This document shows positions 54,969 to 63,760 of a stretch of DNA of 64,000 nt, piece by piece. The notes beneath the pieces were generated by a model. That model did not search any database, was not told where the DNA came from, and was given only the letters and a program-made list of their open reading frames with translations. Numbering within the stretch: position 1 is the stretch's first letter; each line of letters begins with the position of its first letter. Both the position numbers and the translations under genes were made by a program. Location: assembly GCA_963851105.1 (NCBI GenBank), contig CAWKNP010000012.1, positions 1-64,000 of the forward strand. Direction: 5' to 3'. Source of the stretch: DATARN01 sp963851105. GTDB lineage: Bacteria; Actinomycetota; Acidimicrobiia; Acidimicrobiales; Palsa-688.

Positions 54969-56911
54969 GCCTTCGATGTGGTTGTCGTGGCGGGGACGGT
55001 CGACCCTGTCGTCGAGGTCGTCCCCGACATCGTGATGGTGACGGTCGATCCCTTGGGCGCGGTGCCCCCGCTCGGATTCTGGCTGATGACCGTTCCATTT
55101 TTCGAGCCGCTGACGGCCACGCTGAAGCCGGCGCCGGTCAGGGTGGCCTGGGCCGACGACAGAGTCTGGCCAGTGACGTCAGGCACGGGCACCGCCTGGG
55201 GACCCGACGACACGTAGATCGTGACTCTGGCACCGGAGGCGACGCTGGTGCCCGCGGGGGGATCGGTCCTCGTCACCTTGTTGGATGGCTCGCTGGTCGA
55301 CGCTTCCGTTGCCTGCGCCACCTTGAACCCCAGTCCGCCCAAGTCGGCGCCCGCGGCGGTGGGGTCCTTGCCCGCCTCGTCGGGAATCTTGACCTGAGCC
55401 TTGCCGAGCGAGATGGTCAGAGTGACGGTGCTGCCCTTGTCGGCCGGGGTACCGGCCGCCGGCTGGGTGTCGATCACGGCACCCGCGGGCACGGTGTCGG
55501 AGTTCTGGGTGGGGCCGGCCGCGGGCACGAACCCGTATTGGGGGCTGCGCAGGGTGTTTTCCGCGGTCTGCTGATCCTGACCCCGGACGTCAGGCACCTG
55601 GACCTGCACGGGGGCCGAAGCGACGACGAGGTTTACCGTCGAGCCCTTCTTGACGATGGTCGCGGGCTTGGGGTCGCTGTCGGTGACCGTGCCCGTGGGC
55701 GAAGAGAGCTTGGTCTTCAGACCGAGCCCTTCCAGTTCGGTGACCACGTCGGCGACGGGGTGGCCCACGATGTCGGTCGGGATCGCGACCTGGCCGCCTG
55801 TCGAGCTGCCGAAGACGCCGAGCTGGTTGCCGAGGAGGAACAACAACCCCACCAGCACCGCCAGCATGAGGACCAGCACGACGATGTAGGCGCCGCTGCG
55901 CCGGCGGGTGGTGGCCTCGGGGGGCGGCCCGCCGCCGTAGCCGGACGGCACGGCGCGCCCGGCGCGGGTCGCGGCCACACCCGCGGGCATGACCCGCGTG
56001 CCGGCGTACTGCTGACCCCGGGTGGGGCCGGCGGCGGCCGCCAGCGGCTGGGCCAGGACACCGCTGCCGCGGACGTAGCGCATGAGGTCGGCGCGGAGCT
56101 CGTCGGCCGACTGGTACCGGTCGGCCGGATCTTTGGCCATGGCCTGGAGGATGATCGCCTCGAGGGAAGGCGGCACCGCCCGGTTGACCAGCGTCGGGGC
56201 GATGGCTTCTTCCCGCACGTGCTTGTAGGCAATGGCGACGGGGTTGTCGCCCGAGAAAGGCGGCCGCCCGGTCACCATCTCGTAGAGGACGACCCCGAGG
56301 GAGTACACGTCGCTGCGGGCATCGACCGGGTAGCCCTGGGCCTGCTCGGGCGAGAAATAGGTGGCCGTCCCCATGACCGTTCCCGTCTGAGTCAGGCCTT
56401 CCTTGGCGCCCACCGCCCGGGCGATGCCGAAGTCGGTGACCTTGACCTGTCCCGACTTGTCGATCAGCACGTTCGCCGGCTTGATGTCGCGGTGGATGAC
56501 GCCGTGGGTGTGGGCGAAGGTCAAGGCGGCGGCCACATCCGCGGCCAGCGTGGCGGCATGATCGGCGTCGAGGGGTCCCTGGCGCAGCAACTGCGCGAGC
56601 GTGCGGCCGTTGACGTACTCCATGACGATGAAGTAGGTGTGCTCGCCCTCACCCCAGTCGTAGACCGAGACGATGTTCGGGTGCGAGAGGTTGGCCGCCG
56701 CCTGGGCCTCCCGCCGGAACCGTTCCACGAACGAGCGGTCGACCGACAGCTCGGGGAACAGGACCTTCAGCGCGACCGGCCGGTCGAGCAGCAGGTCCTT
56801 GGCCAGGTACACCTGGGCCATGCCGCCGCGGGCCACGTGGCGTACGAGCTCGTAGCGATCATTGAAGACACGAGCCGCCGGTCGCTCCTGCCCGGGGGGA
56901 GGCTGGGTCAT
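54965..56911 (-). CDS. pknB: Serine/threonine protein kinase PknB with four PASTA domains
   Basis: 648 residues from ATG 56911. The kinase domain (about residues 20-280) has the Gly loop VARGGMAQVY, Lys in VALKVL, the catalytic loop HRDIKPANVL, DFG in VTDFGIAR and the activation segment GTVMGTATYFSPEQAQG. One membrane helix (IVVLVLMLAVLVGLLFLLG) follows, then four extracellular PASTA repeats (residues about 375-630), for example VPDVTGQTLSSAQATLTGAGF. It ends in a Thr-rich tail. It senses muropeptides or lipid II and phosphorylates wall-synthesis proteins. It is the last gene of the fhaA-pknB operon; no pknA is present between it and pbpA, where mycobacteria have one. Confidence 0.96.
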   Translation of the reverse strand: MTQPPPGQERPAARVFNDRYELVRHVARGGMAQVYLAKDLLLDRPVALKVLFPELSVDRSFVERFRREAQAAANLSHPNIVSVYDWGEGEHTYFIVMEYVNGRTLAQLLRQGPLDADHAATLAADVAAALTFAHTHGVIHRDIKPANVLIDKSGQVKVTDFGIARAVGAKEGLTQTGTVMGTATYFSPEQAQGYPVDARSDVYSLGVVLYEMVTGRPPFSGDNPVAIAYKHVREEAIAPTLVNRAVPPSLEAIILQAMAKDPADRYQSADELRADLMRYVRGSGVLAQPLAAAAGPTRGQQYAGTRVMPAGVAATRAGRAVPSGYGGGPPPEATTRRRSGAYIVVLVLMLAVLVGLLFLLGNQLGVFGSSTGGQVAIPTDIVGHPVADVVTELEGLGLKTKLSSPTGTVTDSDPKPATIVKKGSTVNLVVASAPVQVQVPDVRGQDQQTAENTLRSPQYGFVPAAGPTQNSDTVPAGAVIDTQPAAGTPADKGSTVTLTISLGKAQVKIPDEAGKDPTAAGADLGGLGFKVAQATEASTSEPSNKVTRTDPPAGTSVASGARVTIYVSSGPQAVPVPDVTGQTLSSAQATLTGAGFSVAVSGSKNGTVISQNPSGGTAPKGSTVTITMSGTTSTTGSTVPATTTTSKA

Positions 56912-56937
56912 CGCAGAGAGCCTGTCACACGACGCAT

Positions 56938-58404
56938 CTAGGGGCCTTGCAGGGCGGCGGTGAGGATCGCCTTGGCGATGGGGGCGGCGATGACGCCGCC
57001 GGTGGCCTCCCCGCCCTCGGGCTGGCTCTCGACGAGGACCGCGACCGCCACCTTGGGCTGAGTCGCCGGGGCGAAGCACACGAACCAGGCGTGGATGGTG
57101 TTGTTGCCCGTCTGGGCGGTACCCGTCTTGCCCGCCACCTGGATGCCGGGGATCTGGGCCGCGGTGCCGGTACCCGACTGGACGACCGATTGCATCAGCT
57201 GGGTCATCTGCGTCGCCGTCTCCGGCGAGGTGGCGGTCATCCACGGCGACGGCTGGTACGTCCGCACGACCTGGCCTTGGGAGTTGGTGACCTGGGCGAG
57301 GACGTGCGGTGTCATCATGACGCCGCCGTTGGCGATGGCGCCCGCGATCATGGCCATGTTGAGCGGGACGGCCTGGACGTTCTGCTGGCCGATCGCCGAC
57401 TTGGCCAGGCCCGGCAGGTCGTGGACGAAGCTGCTGGCCGGTGGAAACAGAGACTGGGCCGCTTCGGGGAGGTCGAGCGGGGGCGTCTTGTCGAAGCCGA
57501 AGCTGATCGCCTCGTCGGCCAGGGACTGGGGCCCGAGGTCGAGGCCGATGGCCGCGAAGCCGCTGTTGCACGACACCCGGAACAGGTCCGGCAGGGTCCC
57601 GCCGCACACCTCGCCCCCGAAATTGCGCAGCAGCTGGCCGCCCGTCTGGGGGAGAGGCAGGGCCGACAGCTGTGGGTAGACCTTGGTGGCCAGCGTGGGG
57701 TTCTTGTCGAAGACCGCCGACGAGGTGATCACCTTGAATGTCGACCCGGGGAAGAAGCGCTGGCGGAAACTGGCGGCCAGCAGGGGCTGGTCGGGGCTGG
57801 CATTTTGCGCCTGCCAGTAGGTGCGGACCTGCTGCTGATCGTGCGACGACAGCGGGTTGGGGTCGAACGACGGATTGCTGTACATGGCGAGGATGGCCCC
57901 GGTGGTCGGATCGAGTGCCACGACTGCGCCCTTGCGGGCGCCTAGCTGGTTCTTGGCCAGCTGTTGCAACTTGTCGGAAAGCGTCAGCGTCACCGTCTGG
58001 CTCTTGTCCTGCTTGACCGTCAGGTCCTTCAGGCTGTGGGGGAGTTGCAGCGGGCTGTTGGCGCCGGTCAGGTCGGCATCGAAGCTGCGCTCGGCGCCCT
58101 CGAGCCCGTAGGTGAAGGAGAAAAAGCCGGTGATCTGGCCGAACAGGTCGCCCCGGGGATAGGTCCGCAGATACTTGAGCGCGTCCGACGTCGGCTGTGA
58201 GTGGGCCAGGACGACTCCATCGGACGACGTGATGTCGCCCCGCTTGGTCGTGAACTTGGCCAGCGCCAGGCGGGTGTTCAGATGGTTGTGATCCAGGTTG
58301 GACGCCCGGACGACCTGGATGTAGTTGAGCTGGAGGAACAGCAGGACGAACAGCACGGCGATGCCGACGCCCGCGATGCGGATCTGGCGGTTCATGCGGT
58401 TCAC
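56938..58404 (-). CDS. pbpA: Penicillin-binding protein PbpA (class B)
   Basis: 488 residues. A single N-terminal membrane anchor (RIAGVGIAVLFVLLFLQLNYIQVV) is followed by the dimerisation domain. The transpeptidase domain has the active Ser in FFPGSTFKVIT, SxN in FRVSCNSGFAAIG and KTGT in VAGKTGTAQTG. It crosslinks peptidoglycan. It starts 4 bases inside the rodA gene (ATGA-like overlap) and precedes pknB. The order rodA-pbpA-pknB is the actinobacterial signature. Confidence 0.96.
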   Translation of the reverse strand: MNRMNRQIRIAGVGIAVLFVLLFLQLNYIQVVRASNLDHNHLNTRLALAKFTTKRGDITSSDGVVLAHSQPTSDALKYLRTYPRGDLFGQITGFFSFTYGLEGAERSFDADLTGANSPLQLPHSLKDLTVKQDKSQTVTLTLSDKLQQLAKNQLGARKGAVVALDPTTGAILAMYSNPSFDPNPLSSHDQQQVRTYWQAQNASPDQPLLAASFRQRFFPGSTFKVITSSAVFDKNPTLATKVYPQLSALPLPQTGGQLLRNFGGEVCGGTLPDLFRVSCNSGFAAIGLDLGPQSLADEAISFGFDKTPPLDLPEAAQSLFPPASSFVHDLPGLAKSAIGQQNVQAVPLNMAMIAGAIANGGVMMTPHVLAQVTNSQGQVVRTYQPSPWMTATSPETATQMTQLMQSVVQSGTGTAAQIPGIQVAGKTGTAQTGNNTIHAWFVCFAPATQPKVAVAVLVESQPEGGEATGGVIAAPIAKAILTAALQGP

Positions 58405-59738
58405 GCCGCCACCGTGAAGTCGGCGGCCGCCCCGGCCGCCACGATCTCCGGCGCCGAGGAGTCATTGCTGATCCGCAGCAGCAGCGCCAGCAGGATGTAG
58501 TTGGCGATGAGGCTGCTGCCGCCGTAGCTGACGAACGGCAGCGTGATGCCCGTCAGCGGGATGATCCGGGTAACGCCGCCCAGGATCACGAAGACCTGAA
58601 CGCCGATGATGAGCGAGAGCCCGGTGGCCAGGAGCTTGTCGAACGGCCGCTCGCAGCGCACCGCGATACGCAGGCCGGTGCCTACCATGAGGAGGAACGC
58701 GGCCACGACGGCGACGGCACCGAACAGCCCGAGCTCTTCCGCGATGGCGGCAAAAATGAAGTCCGTCGCCACCTCGGGGATCCGCTGCGGGCTGCCGAGG
58801 CCGGGACCGTCGCCGAACACACCGCCGGCGGCCATGGCGAACTGCGCCTGGATGATCTGGTAGCCAGTGGTGTTGTAGTGGGGCCACGGGTTGCGCCACG
58901 TACCGATCCGGGTCTTGGCGTGGCCGATCACCTTGGCCGCGAAGGCGGCGCCGACAGCGAACAGGACAGCGCCGATGGCGAGGTATTCGTTGCGGCCGGT
59001 CGAGACCCACAGCATGCTGACGAACAGTGCGAAGAACAAGAACGAACTGCCCAGGTCGTTCTCGAAGGTGAAGATGGCGAGCGACAGGCCCCATGCCACG
59101 ACCAGCGGCGCCAGGTACTTCGGGTCGACGAACAAATAGCGCCCGACCTTCAGGGTCCCCTGCGAGAGGAGTTCGGCGCGTTCGACCATGTAGGAGGCAA
59201 AGAACACCGCGAGGGCGATCTTGGCCAGCTCGCCGGGCTGGAAGGTCACGCTGCCGACGCGGATCCACAGCCGGGCGCCGTTGATGTTCTGGCCCACGAC
59301 CGGCAGGAGGGGCATGAGCAGCAGCCCGATGCCGAGGAAGGCGAAGATATAGCGGTAGCGCTCGAGGTCCCGGGCCTTCTTGACCACGAACAGGGTGAGG
59401 AGGAACGCACCGATGCCGATGGTCGTCCACAGGGCCTGCAGGCCCGCGAGGTGGCGGTTGAGGCGGGCGATGAACACGTAGCCGACACCGTTGAGCAGGG
59501 CCGCGGTGGGCAGGAGGATCGGGTCGGCGTAGGGGGCCAGCTTGCGCATCCCGAGATGGGCGAGGACGAGGAGCCCGCAGATGATGCCGAGGAAGGGGCC
59601 GATGTTGGCGGGCAGAGAGCCCGCCTTGCCCAGGCTGGCCAGTACGTAGAGGCCCGCGGTCAGCATGATCGCGAGCACGATCAGGCCCAACTCGGTCCGG
59701 CGGCGCGCCGGCAGACGGTAAGTGGAATTGGCGATCAC
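58401..59738 (-). CDS. rodA: SEDS-family peptidoglycan glycosyltransferase RodA/FtsW
   Basis: 445 residues with about ten membrane helices. SEDS signatures include QPGELAKIALAVFFASYMVERAE, the central FENDLGSSFLFFALFVSMLW, the QxxQ-like region YQIIQAQFAMAAGGVFGDGPG and the final LTGITLPFVSYGGSSLIANYI. It polymerises lipid II outside the membrane, working with PbpA, whose gene overlaps its end by 4 bases. It lies 4 bp after pstP. Confidence 0.95.
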   Translation of the reverse strand: MIANSTYRLPARRRTELGLIVLAIMLTAGLYVLASLGKAGSLPANIGPFLGIICGLLVLAHLGMRKLAPYADPILLPTAALLNGVGYVFIARLNRHLAGLQALWTTIGIGAFLLTLFVVKKARDLERYRYIFAFLGIGLLLMPLLPVVGQNINGARLWIRVGSVTFQPGELAKIALAVFFASYMVERAELLSQGTLKVGRYLFVDPKYLAPLVVAWGLSLAIFTFENDLGSSFLFFALFVSMLWVSTGRNEYLAIGAVLFAVGAAFAAKVIGHAKTRIGTWRNPWPHYNTTGYQIIQAQFAMAAGGVFGDGPGLGSPQRIPEVATDFIFAAIAEELGLFGAVAVVAAFLLMVGTGLRIAVRCERPFDKLLATGLSLIIGVQVFVILGGVTRIIPLTGITLPFVSYGGSSLIANYILLALLLRISNDSSAPEIVAAGAAADFTVAA

Positions 59739-59742
59739 CAGG

Positions 59743-61023
59743 TCACCGGTGGGGCACGGTCGTCGCCACCGTCGTGGTCGGGGCGGTGGTGGTGGTCGTG
59801 GTCGTGGTCGTGGTCGTTGTGGTCGTCGTGGCGTTGTTGATGTAGTCGAGGGCGGCTTGCAGCGACGGTTCTTCCTTGCCTTCCTTCACCGCCGGCTGAT
59901 AGCTGGCGGCCACGTCGGTCAACTTGACGCCGGTGCTCTTGGCCACCGTCGGCTGAAACCACAGCAGGCCGCCCGGGCGACCCTTGTAGACCGTGAGGAG
60001 GTCGTGGTCGAGGCCGACGAAGTACGTTCCGCGGGCGTAAAGGGCAACCGCCACGCCCGCGCCGCCCACCAGAGCGATCAGTAGGGCCAGGAAGGCGACG
60101 ACCCGAAGCGTGATGGGCCGGGACTTGACCACGACCGGAACGTCTTGCCGGCGGGCACGGCTGCGGCGGCCATCGGGGGGCCCGGTAGTTCCCGCCCCCT
60201 TTTTCCCCGGCTGTTCGTCGGACTCCACTGGCGGGATGGGGGAGGGGATGAACACACCGGGATTGGTTTTCAGCGCCTCCGACGCGACCAGAGGCAGGTC
60301 CCCGTCATCGACCACGTCGATGATCACCACCGTGATGTTGTCGTTGCCCCCCCGGTTCTTGGCCGCGTTCACCAGCTCCCGGGCGGCGTCGTCGGCCTCT
60401 GCCAGGCGCCGCAGGATGCTGGCGATCTGGGTGTCGTTCAGTTCCCGGGAGAGGCCGTCGCTGCACAGCAGCAGACGGTCGCCCTTGAGCGGCAGGACCT
60501 GCAATACGTCCACGCTGACCTCGGAATCCACACCCAGGGCCCGGGTGAGGACGTGGCGTTGGGGGTGGACGGTCGCCTCGACCTCGGAGAGCTGGCCGTC
60601 GTCGACCAGTTCCTGGACCAGGCTGTGGTCGGTCGTCAGCTGTTCCAGCTCGCCGCCTCGCAGCAGGTAGACGCGGGAGTCGCCCACATTGATGATCGCC
60701 AGGCGATCCTCGCCGTCCTCGCTGACGAGGGCCACCGCCACGAGCGTCGTGCCCATGCCGTGGAGGTCGGGGTTCGCCTGGGCCCGGTCCCAGATGGAGC
60801 GATTGGCTTGGTGGGTGGCCTCGACCAGGCCCTCGGTCCCGCTCTTGCGCTCGTAGGCCGCTTTGAGGGCTTCCACCGCCGCCAGCGATGCCACTTCCCC
60901 GGCCGCGTGGCCACCCATGCCGTCGGCCACCGCGAACAGGTCGGCGGTGACGAGGAGCTGGTCCTGGTTGGATGTCCGGACACGCCCGATGTCGGTGGCG
61001 GCGCCCGCTCGGAGGGTGGTCAT
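59743..61023 (-). CDS. pstP: PP2C-family protein phosphatase PstP
   Basis: 426 residues. The metal-binding PP2C motifs are TDIGRVRTSNQDQLLV, FAVADGMGGHAAGEVAS, INVGDSRVYLLR, LLLCSDGLSREL and NRGGNDNITVVIID. A linker leads to one membrane helix (ITLRVVAFLALLIALVGGAGVAVALY), then an extracellular domain that ends in a long poly-Thr run encoded by (GTGGTC)-type repeats at 59780-59840. It removes phosphate from Ser/Thr-kinase targets including PknB. Its start overlaps the end of fhaB by 4 bases. Confidence 0.95.
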   Translation of the reverse strand: MTTLRAGAATDIGRVRTSNQDQLLVTADLFAVADGMGGHAAGEVASLAAVEALKAAYERKSGTEGLVEATHQANRSIWDRAQANPDLHGMGTTLVAVALVSEDGEDRLAIINVGDSRVYLLRGGELEQLTTDHSLVQELVDDGQLSEVEATVHPQRHVLTRALGVDSEVSVDVLQVLPLKGDRLLLCSDGLSRELNDTQIASILRRLAEADDAARELVNAAKNRGGNDNITVVIIDVVDDGDLPLVASEALKTNPGVFIPSPIPPVESDEQPGKKGAGTTGPPDGRRSRARRQDVPVVVKSRPITLRVVAFLALLIALVGGAGVAVALYARGTYFVGLDHDLLTVYKGRPGGLLWFQPTVAKSTGVKLTDVAASYQPAVKEGKEEPSLQAALDYINNATTTTTTTTTTTTTTTAPTTTVATTVPHR

Positions 61024-61497
61024 CGGGACAGCTCGAGGACCGATTTGCCCACCTGCAGTCGGTCGCCCTTGTGGAAGGCAACCGTGCCGGTGACCGGGCG
61101 GTCGTTGACGAAGGTCCCGTTGGTGGAGCCCAGATCCTCGACGAACAGGGAGCCATCGCGGCGAAATACCCGGGCGTGGAGGGTCGAGACAAAGGTATCG
61201 TCAGGCAGGGAGATGCCGCAGCCGATGGCCCGGCCGACGGTGAGTTCGTCGCCCAGTTCGAACGACTGGCCGTACTGGTCGGCGGGCTCGAGCACCACCA
61301 GCCGTTCCGGGGCGTTGCCGGCCCATGGCGCCCGGTTCTCGCGCGCCGCGGCGGGCGGGGGCGGGGGCCGCCACCGCGATCTGGACCGACTTCGGTTCCC
61401 GCAGCTCGGCCCACACCGCCCGCAGGACGCGGATGAAGAACAGGTAGAGCAGGCCGAGGAAGATCAGCTTGAGGGCGGTGAGGAGGGAATCAGGCAT
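61020..61497 (-). CDS. fhaB: FHA-domain protein FhaB (FipA), apparent frameshift
   Basis: An N-terminal membrane segment (PDSLLTALKLIFLGLLYLFFIRVLRAVWAEL) reads from ATG 61497 in one frame to about 61345. The FHA domain (VVLEPADQYGQSFELGDELTVGR, then the conserved LGSTNGTFVND and VGKSVLEL) reads in another frame to the stop at 61020. The total length of 478 bases is 159 codons plus one base, so one extra base lies in the Ala/Arg-rich linker. FhaB binds phosphothreonine and recruits partners at the septum. It lies 7 bp after fhaA and overlaps pstP by 4 bases. Sequence error is more likely than loss. Confidence 0.88.
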
Positions 61498-61504
61498 CGT
61501 GGGC

Positions 61505-62164
61505 CTACTGGGCCTCGAAGCGCAGGTGGGTCGAACCGATGGTGATCTCGTCGCCATGATGCAGCCGGTGGGTGTGGACCACGACACCATTGACCTTGGT
61601 GCCGTTCGTGCTTCCCAGGTCGGCCACGAGGTAGCCGCCGTCGCCGTCGGTGGCCGGGCGGACCTCGACGTGGCGGCGGCTGGCGTTGGCGTCGGCCAGC
61701 ACGATCTCGCATTCCGGCAGGCGACCGATGGTCACCGGTGTGCTCCCGAGGCGGTAACGGCTGCCGTCGCGCAGGACGAGCTCCGCGGGACCGCCCGCCG
61801 CCGCGCTCATGGTTCCCGACACCAGCACGATGCCCGGTGAAAGGTCGTCATCGGTGGTCATCTCGATCGAAACCGCCCCGAGGAAGATGTAGTTCTCGGC
61901 GCGGGCGTGCTCGCGCGCCGCGGTGACGAGCTCGTCGATCAGTTCCTTCTCGATGGGTGCGAAACGCTCCCGGTCAGCGGGACCGAGGGTCACGGTGAAC
62001 TGGTTGGGGGTGAGAGTGCCGCGGGGCGCAACGGTGCGGTTGACATCCATTTCGCGGGTGAGGCGGCGCCCGATCTCGACGGGTTGCAACCCGCTGCGAA
62101 ACGCCTTCGCGAAGGCGCCTTCGACGAGGCGCTCGAGCCGTCGCTCGAACTGCTGGAGTCCCAT
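61505..62164 (-). CDS. fhaA: FHA-domain protein FhaA
   Basis: 219 residues. The N-terminal DUF3662 domain (GLQQFERRLERLVEGAFAKAFRSGLQPVEIGRRLTREMD ... FTVTLGPADRERF) is joined to a C-terminal FHA domain with IGRLPECEIVLADANASRRHVEVR and LGSTNGTKVNG. It is shorter than the mycobacterial protein, lacking the long Gln/Pro-rich linker. It binds phosphorylated MviN/MurJ and is a PknB substrate in mycobacteria. It is the first gene of the leftward operon fhaA-fhaB-pstP-rodA-pbpA-pknB. Confidence 0.94.
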   Translation of the reverse strand: MGLQQFERRLERLVEGAFAKAFRSGLQPVEIGRRLTREMDVNRTVAPRGTLTPNQFTVTLGPADRERFAPIEKELIDELVTAAREHARAENYIFLGAVSIEMTTDDDLSPGIVLVSGTMSAAAGGPAELVLRDGSRYRLGSTPVTIGRLPECEIVLADANASRRHVEVRPATDGDGGYLVADLGSTNGTKVNGVVVHTHRLHHGDEITIGSTHLRFEAQ

Positions 62165-62228
62165 GGTCGCCCAGATGCTATCGAGGCGGGGCTGCTCGCC
62201 GGGGAGCGCTAATCTGACGGTTCCACTC

Positions 62229-62312
62229 GGGCGAGTGGCGGAATAGGCAGACGCGCAGGATTCAGGTTCCTGTGTCCGAAAGGATGTGGGGGTTCAAGTC
62301 CCCCCTCGCCCA
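62229..62312 (+). tRNA. tRNA-Leu (CAG anticodon)
   Basis: An 84-base class II cloverleaf: acceptor GGGCGAG/CTCGCCC, anticodon stem CAGGA/TCCTG with loop TTCAGGT, a long variable arm (GTCCGAAAGGATGT), T arm GGGGG-TTCAAGT-CCCCC, discriminator A. The position next to fhaA corresponds to leuT in mycobacteria. Confidence 0.95.
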
Positions 62313-62348
62313 CCGCAGGCGCGGTCGGCGCCGCTGCGCCACCCGGGG

Positions 62349-63629
62349 CTACGCCAGGGCGCAGCTCCAGGTCAGGTGGCCCGACAGCGGCGCCGCGCCA
62401 GGCTCGCTCAGGGGCAGGTTGGCGAACTGGAGGTCGCCTCCGCCGCTGGGTTGCACCGTCAGCACCGCCGTGGTGGCGGTGGTGGCCGACCACGACCGGT
62501 AGCGGGAGGCGTTGCTGGCGGTGGCCGACAACGAAAGGTCGGGGCGTTTGTACGTCCCGGGGGCCCCGGTCCCCGGTGGAAGCCCGAAGTCGAGGTGGAA
62601 CGTCGAGCCGTCCGCCAACTTGGCCGCGAACGCCCAGCTGGAGCGCTGCGCCGCCTGGAGACAGGTGCCGCCCGACTGGAACTTGGGCACCACCTGGGTC
62701 GCGGCCACAGTTTGGGTGTTGATGGTCCCGCTTATATTGAGGGGGCCCTGCAGGCGGGCGTGTCGGATGGACGGGAAGACTTTGGCGACCGCCCGGTGCA
62801 GTGAACCGGAGCTGCCCACGGCGTCAACGCCCAGCCCCGCCAGGACCAGCAGCACCAAAAAGGCGGGGCCCAGGCAGCCACAGCCCCGGCGCCTGCGGGC
62901 GGTTGTACCCCCTTGGTTGTTGACTGCGCCGGTGGAAGTGCTGGCGCCGGCGTTGGCCGCCCTGGCGGCGTTGGAGACGGCGGCGGCGGTCGCCATGGCC
63001 CCCATGATCGATTGCATGGTCTCGATGGCCGAGGCGGCATCGGGGGCGGCGACTTCGTCGACCCGTATGACCCGCCAGCCGTCGCCCGTTCCGATCGGGG
63101 TGCCGCAGAAGCGGCAAGTCCCACCGACGCTCTCGGAGAGCAGGGCGCCACAGTTGCCGCAACGCTCCCCGGCGCCCGCCCGGGACGTCTCGGCGCTGGC
63201 GGGACGCTGGAAGCACCAGTTCTCGATGTGCCGTTCTTCCTTGCCCCGCTTTCCCTCGGTCGGTCGCCAGTGGGAGCTGAAGTGCACGACGATGGTGTCG
63301 TGGCTGGCGTCGGACGCGATCGAGACCAGCTGGCCGCTCTCGGCATCGTCGTCGGCGGGCGCCACGACCCGTTGTTCCCGGCAGGCCTCTTCGATGGCCC
63401 CGCGATGGCGCTCCATGAGCGGGGGGGCCAGGACGCCGGCGCTCAGCTCCGGTTTGCAGCGGGCGTAGGCCTGGCCGACCAGCCAGAACGCCTGCTGGGC
63501 CTCGGCGAGGAAGGAGTCCAGGTTGAACAGGTGATCGCGGGCCGCAATGGTTGCGACGGCCTGGGCCACGCTCTCGGGATCGGGCGCCATGTGGGGGGTG
63601 CCTCCGAAAGGAAACGGCGGGTCGGTCAT
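62349..63629 (-). CDS. Tim44-like domain protein with zinc ribbon
   Basis: 426 residues. The N-terminal Tim44-like domain (AARDHLFNLDSFLAEAQQAFWLVGQAYARCKPELSAGVLAPPLMERH ... IVVHFSSHWRP) is followed by a zinc ribbon, CGNCGALLSESVGGTCRFCG (two CxxC pairs). An Ala/Gly-rich segment, a single membrane helix (LGPAFLVLLVLAGLGVDAVG) and a beta-rich C-terminal domain come next. It is probably a membrane-anchored protein of unknown role; Tim44-like proteins occur widely in actinobacteria. It lies between tRNA-Leu and pyrE, and is divergent from the latter. Confidence 0.82.
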   Translation of the reverse strand: MTDPPFPFGGTPHMAPDPESVAQAVATIAARDHLFNLDSFLAEAQQAFWLVGQAYARCKPELSAGVLAPPLMERHRGAIEEACREQRVVAPADDDAESGQLVSIASDASHDTIVVHFSSHWRPTEGKRGKEERHIENWCFQRPASAETSRAGAGERCGNCGALLSESVGGTCRFCGTPIGTGDGWRVIRVDEVAAPDAASAIETMQSIMGAMATAAAVSNAARAANAGASTSTGAVNNQGGTTARRRRGCGCLGPAFLVLLVLAGLGVDAVGSSGSLHRAVAKVFPSIRHARLQGPLNISGTINTQTVAATQVVPKFQSGGTCLQAAQRSSWAFAAKLADGSTFHLDFGLPPGTGAPGTYKRPDLSLSATASNASRYRSWSATTATTAVLTVQPSGGGDLQFANLPLSEPGAAPLSGHLTWSCALA

Positions 63630-63760
63630 GGCGCAGCAACCCTCGAGTCGAGGATCGGTTCACCTTTGCCTGCGGTCCTCGCGCCCATGACCTGCCCCCC
63701 TTGCCCCGCGGCCCCCGCATCCCCGCTGCTTGAGCATAGGAGTCCCGGTAGGGTTCGCAC

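Noticed and set aside
56912..58465. A 1166-residue reverse frame that would fuse a Pro/Arg-rich domain to PknB
   Set aside because: The upstream half is a shadow of pbpA in another frame. PknB proper starts at ATG 56911.
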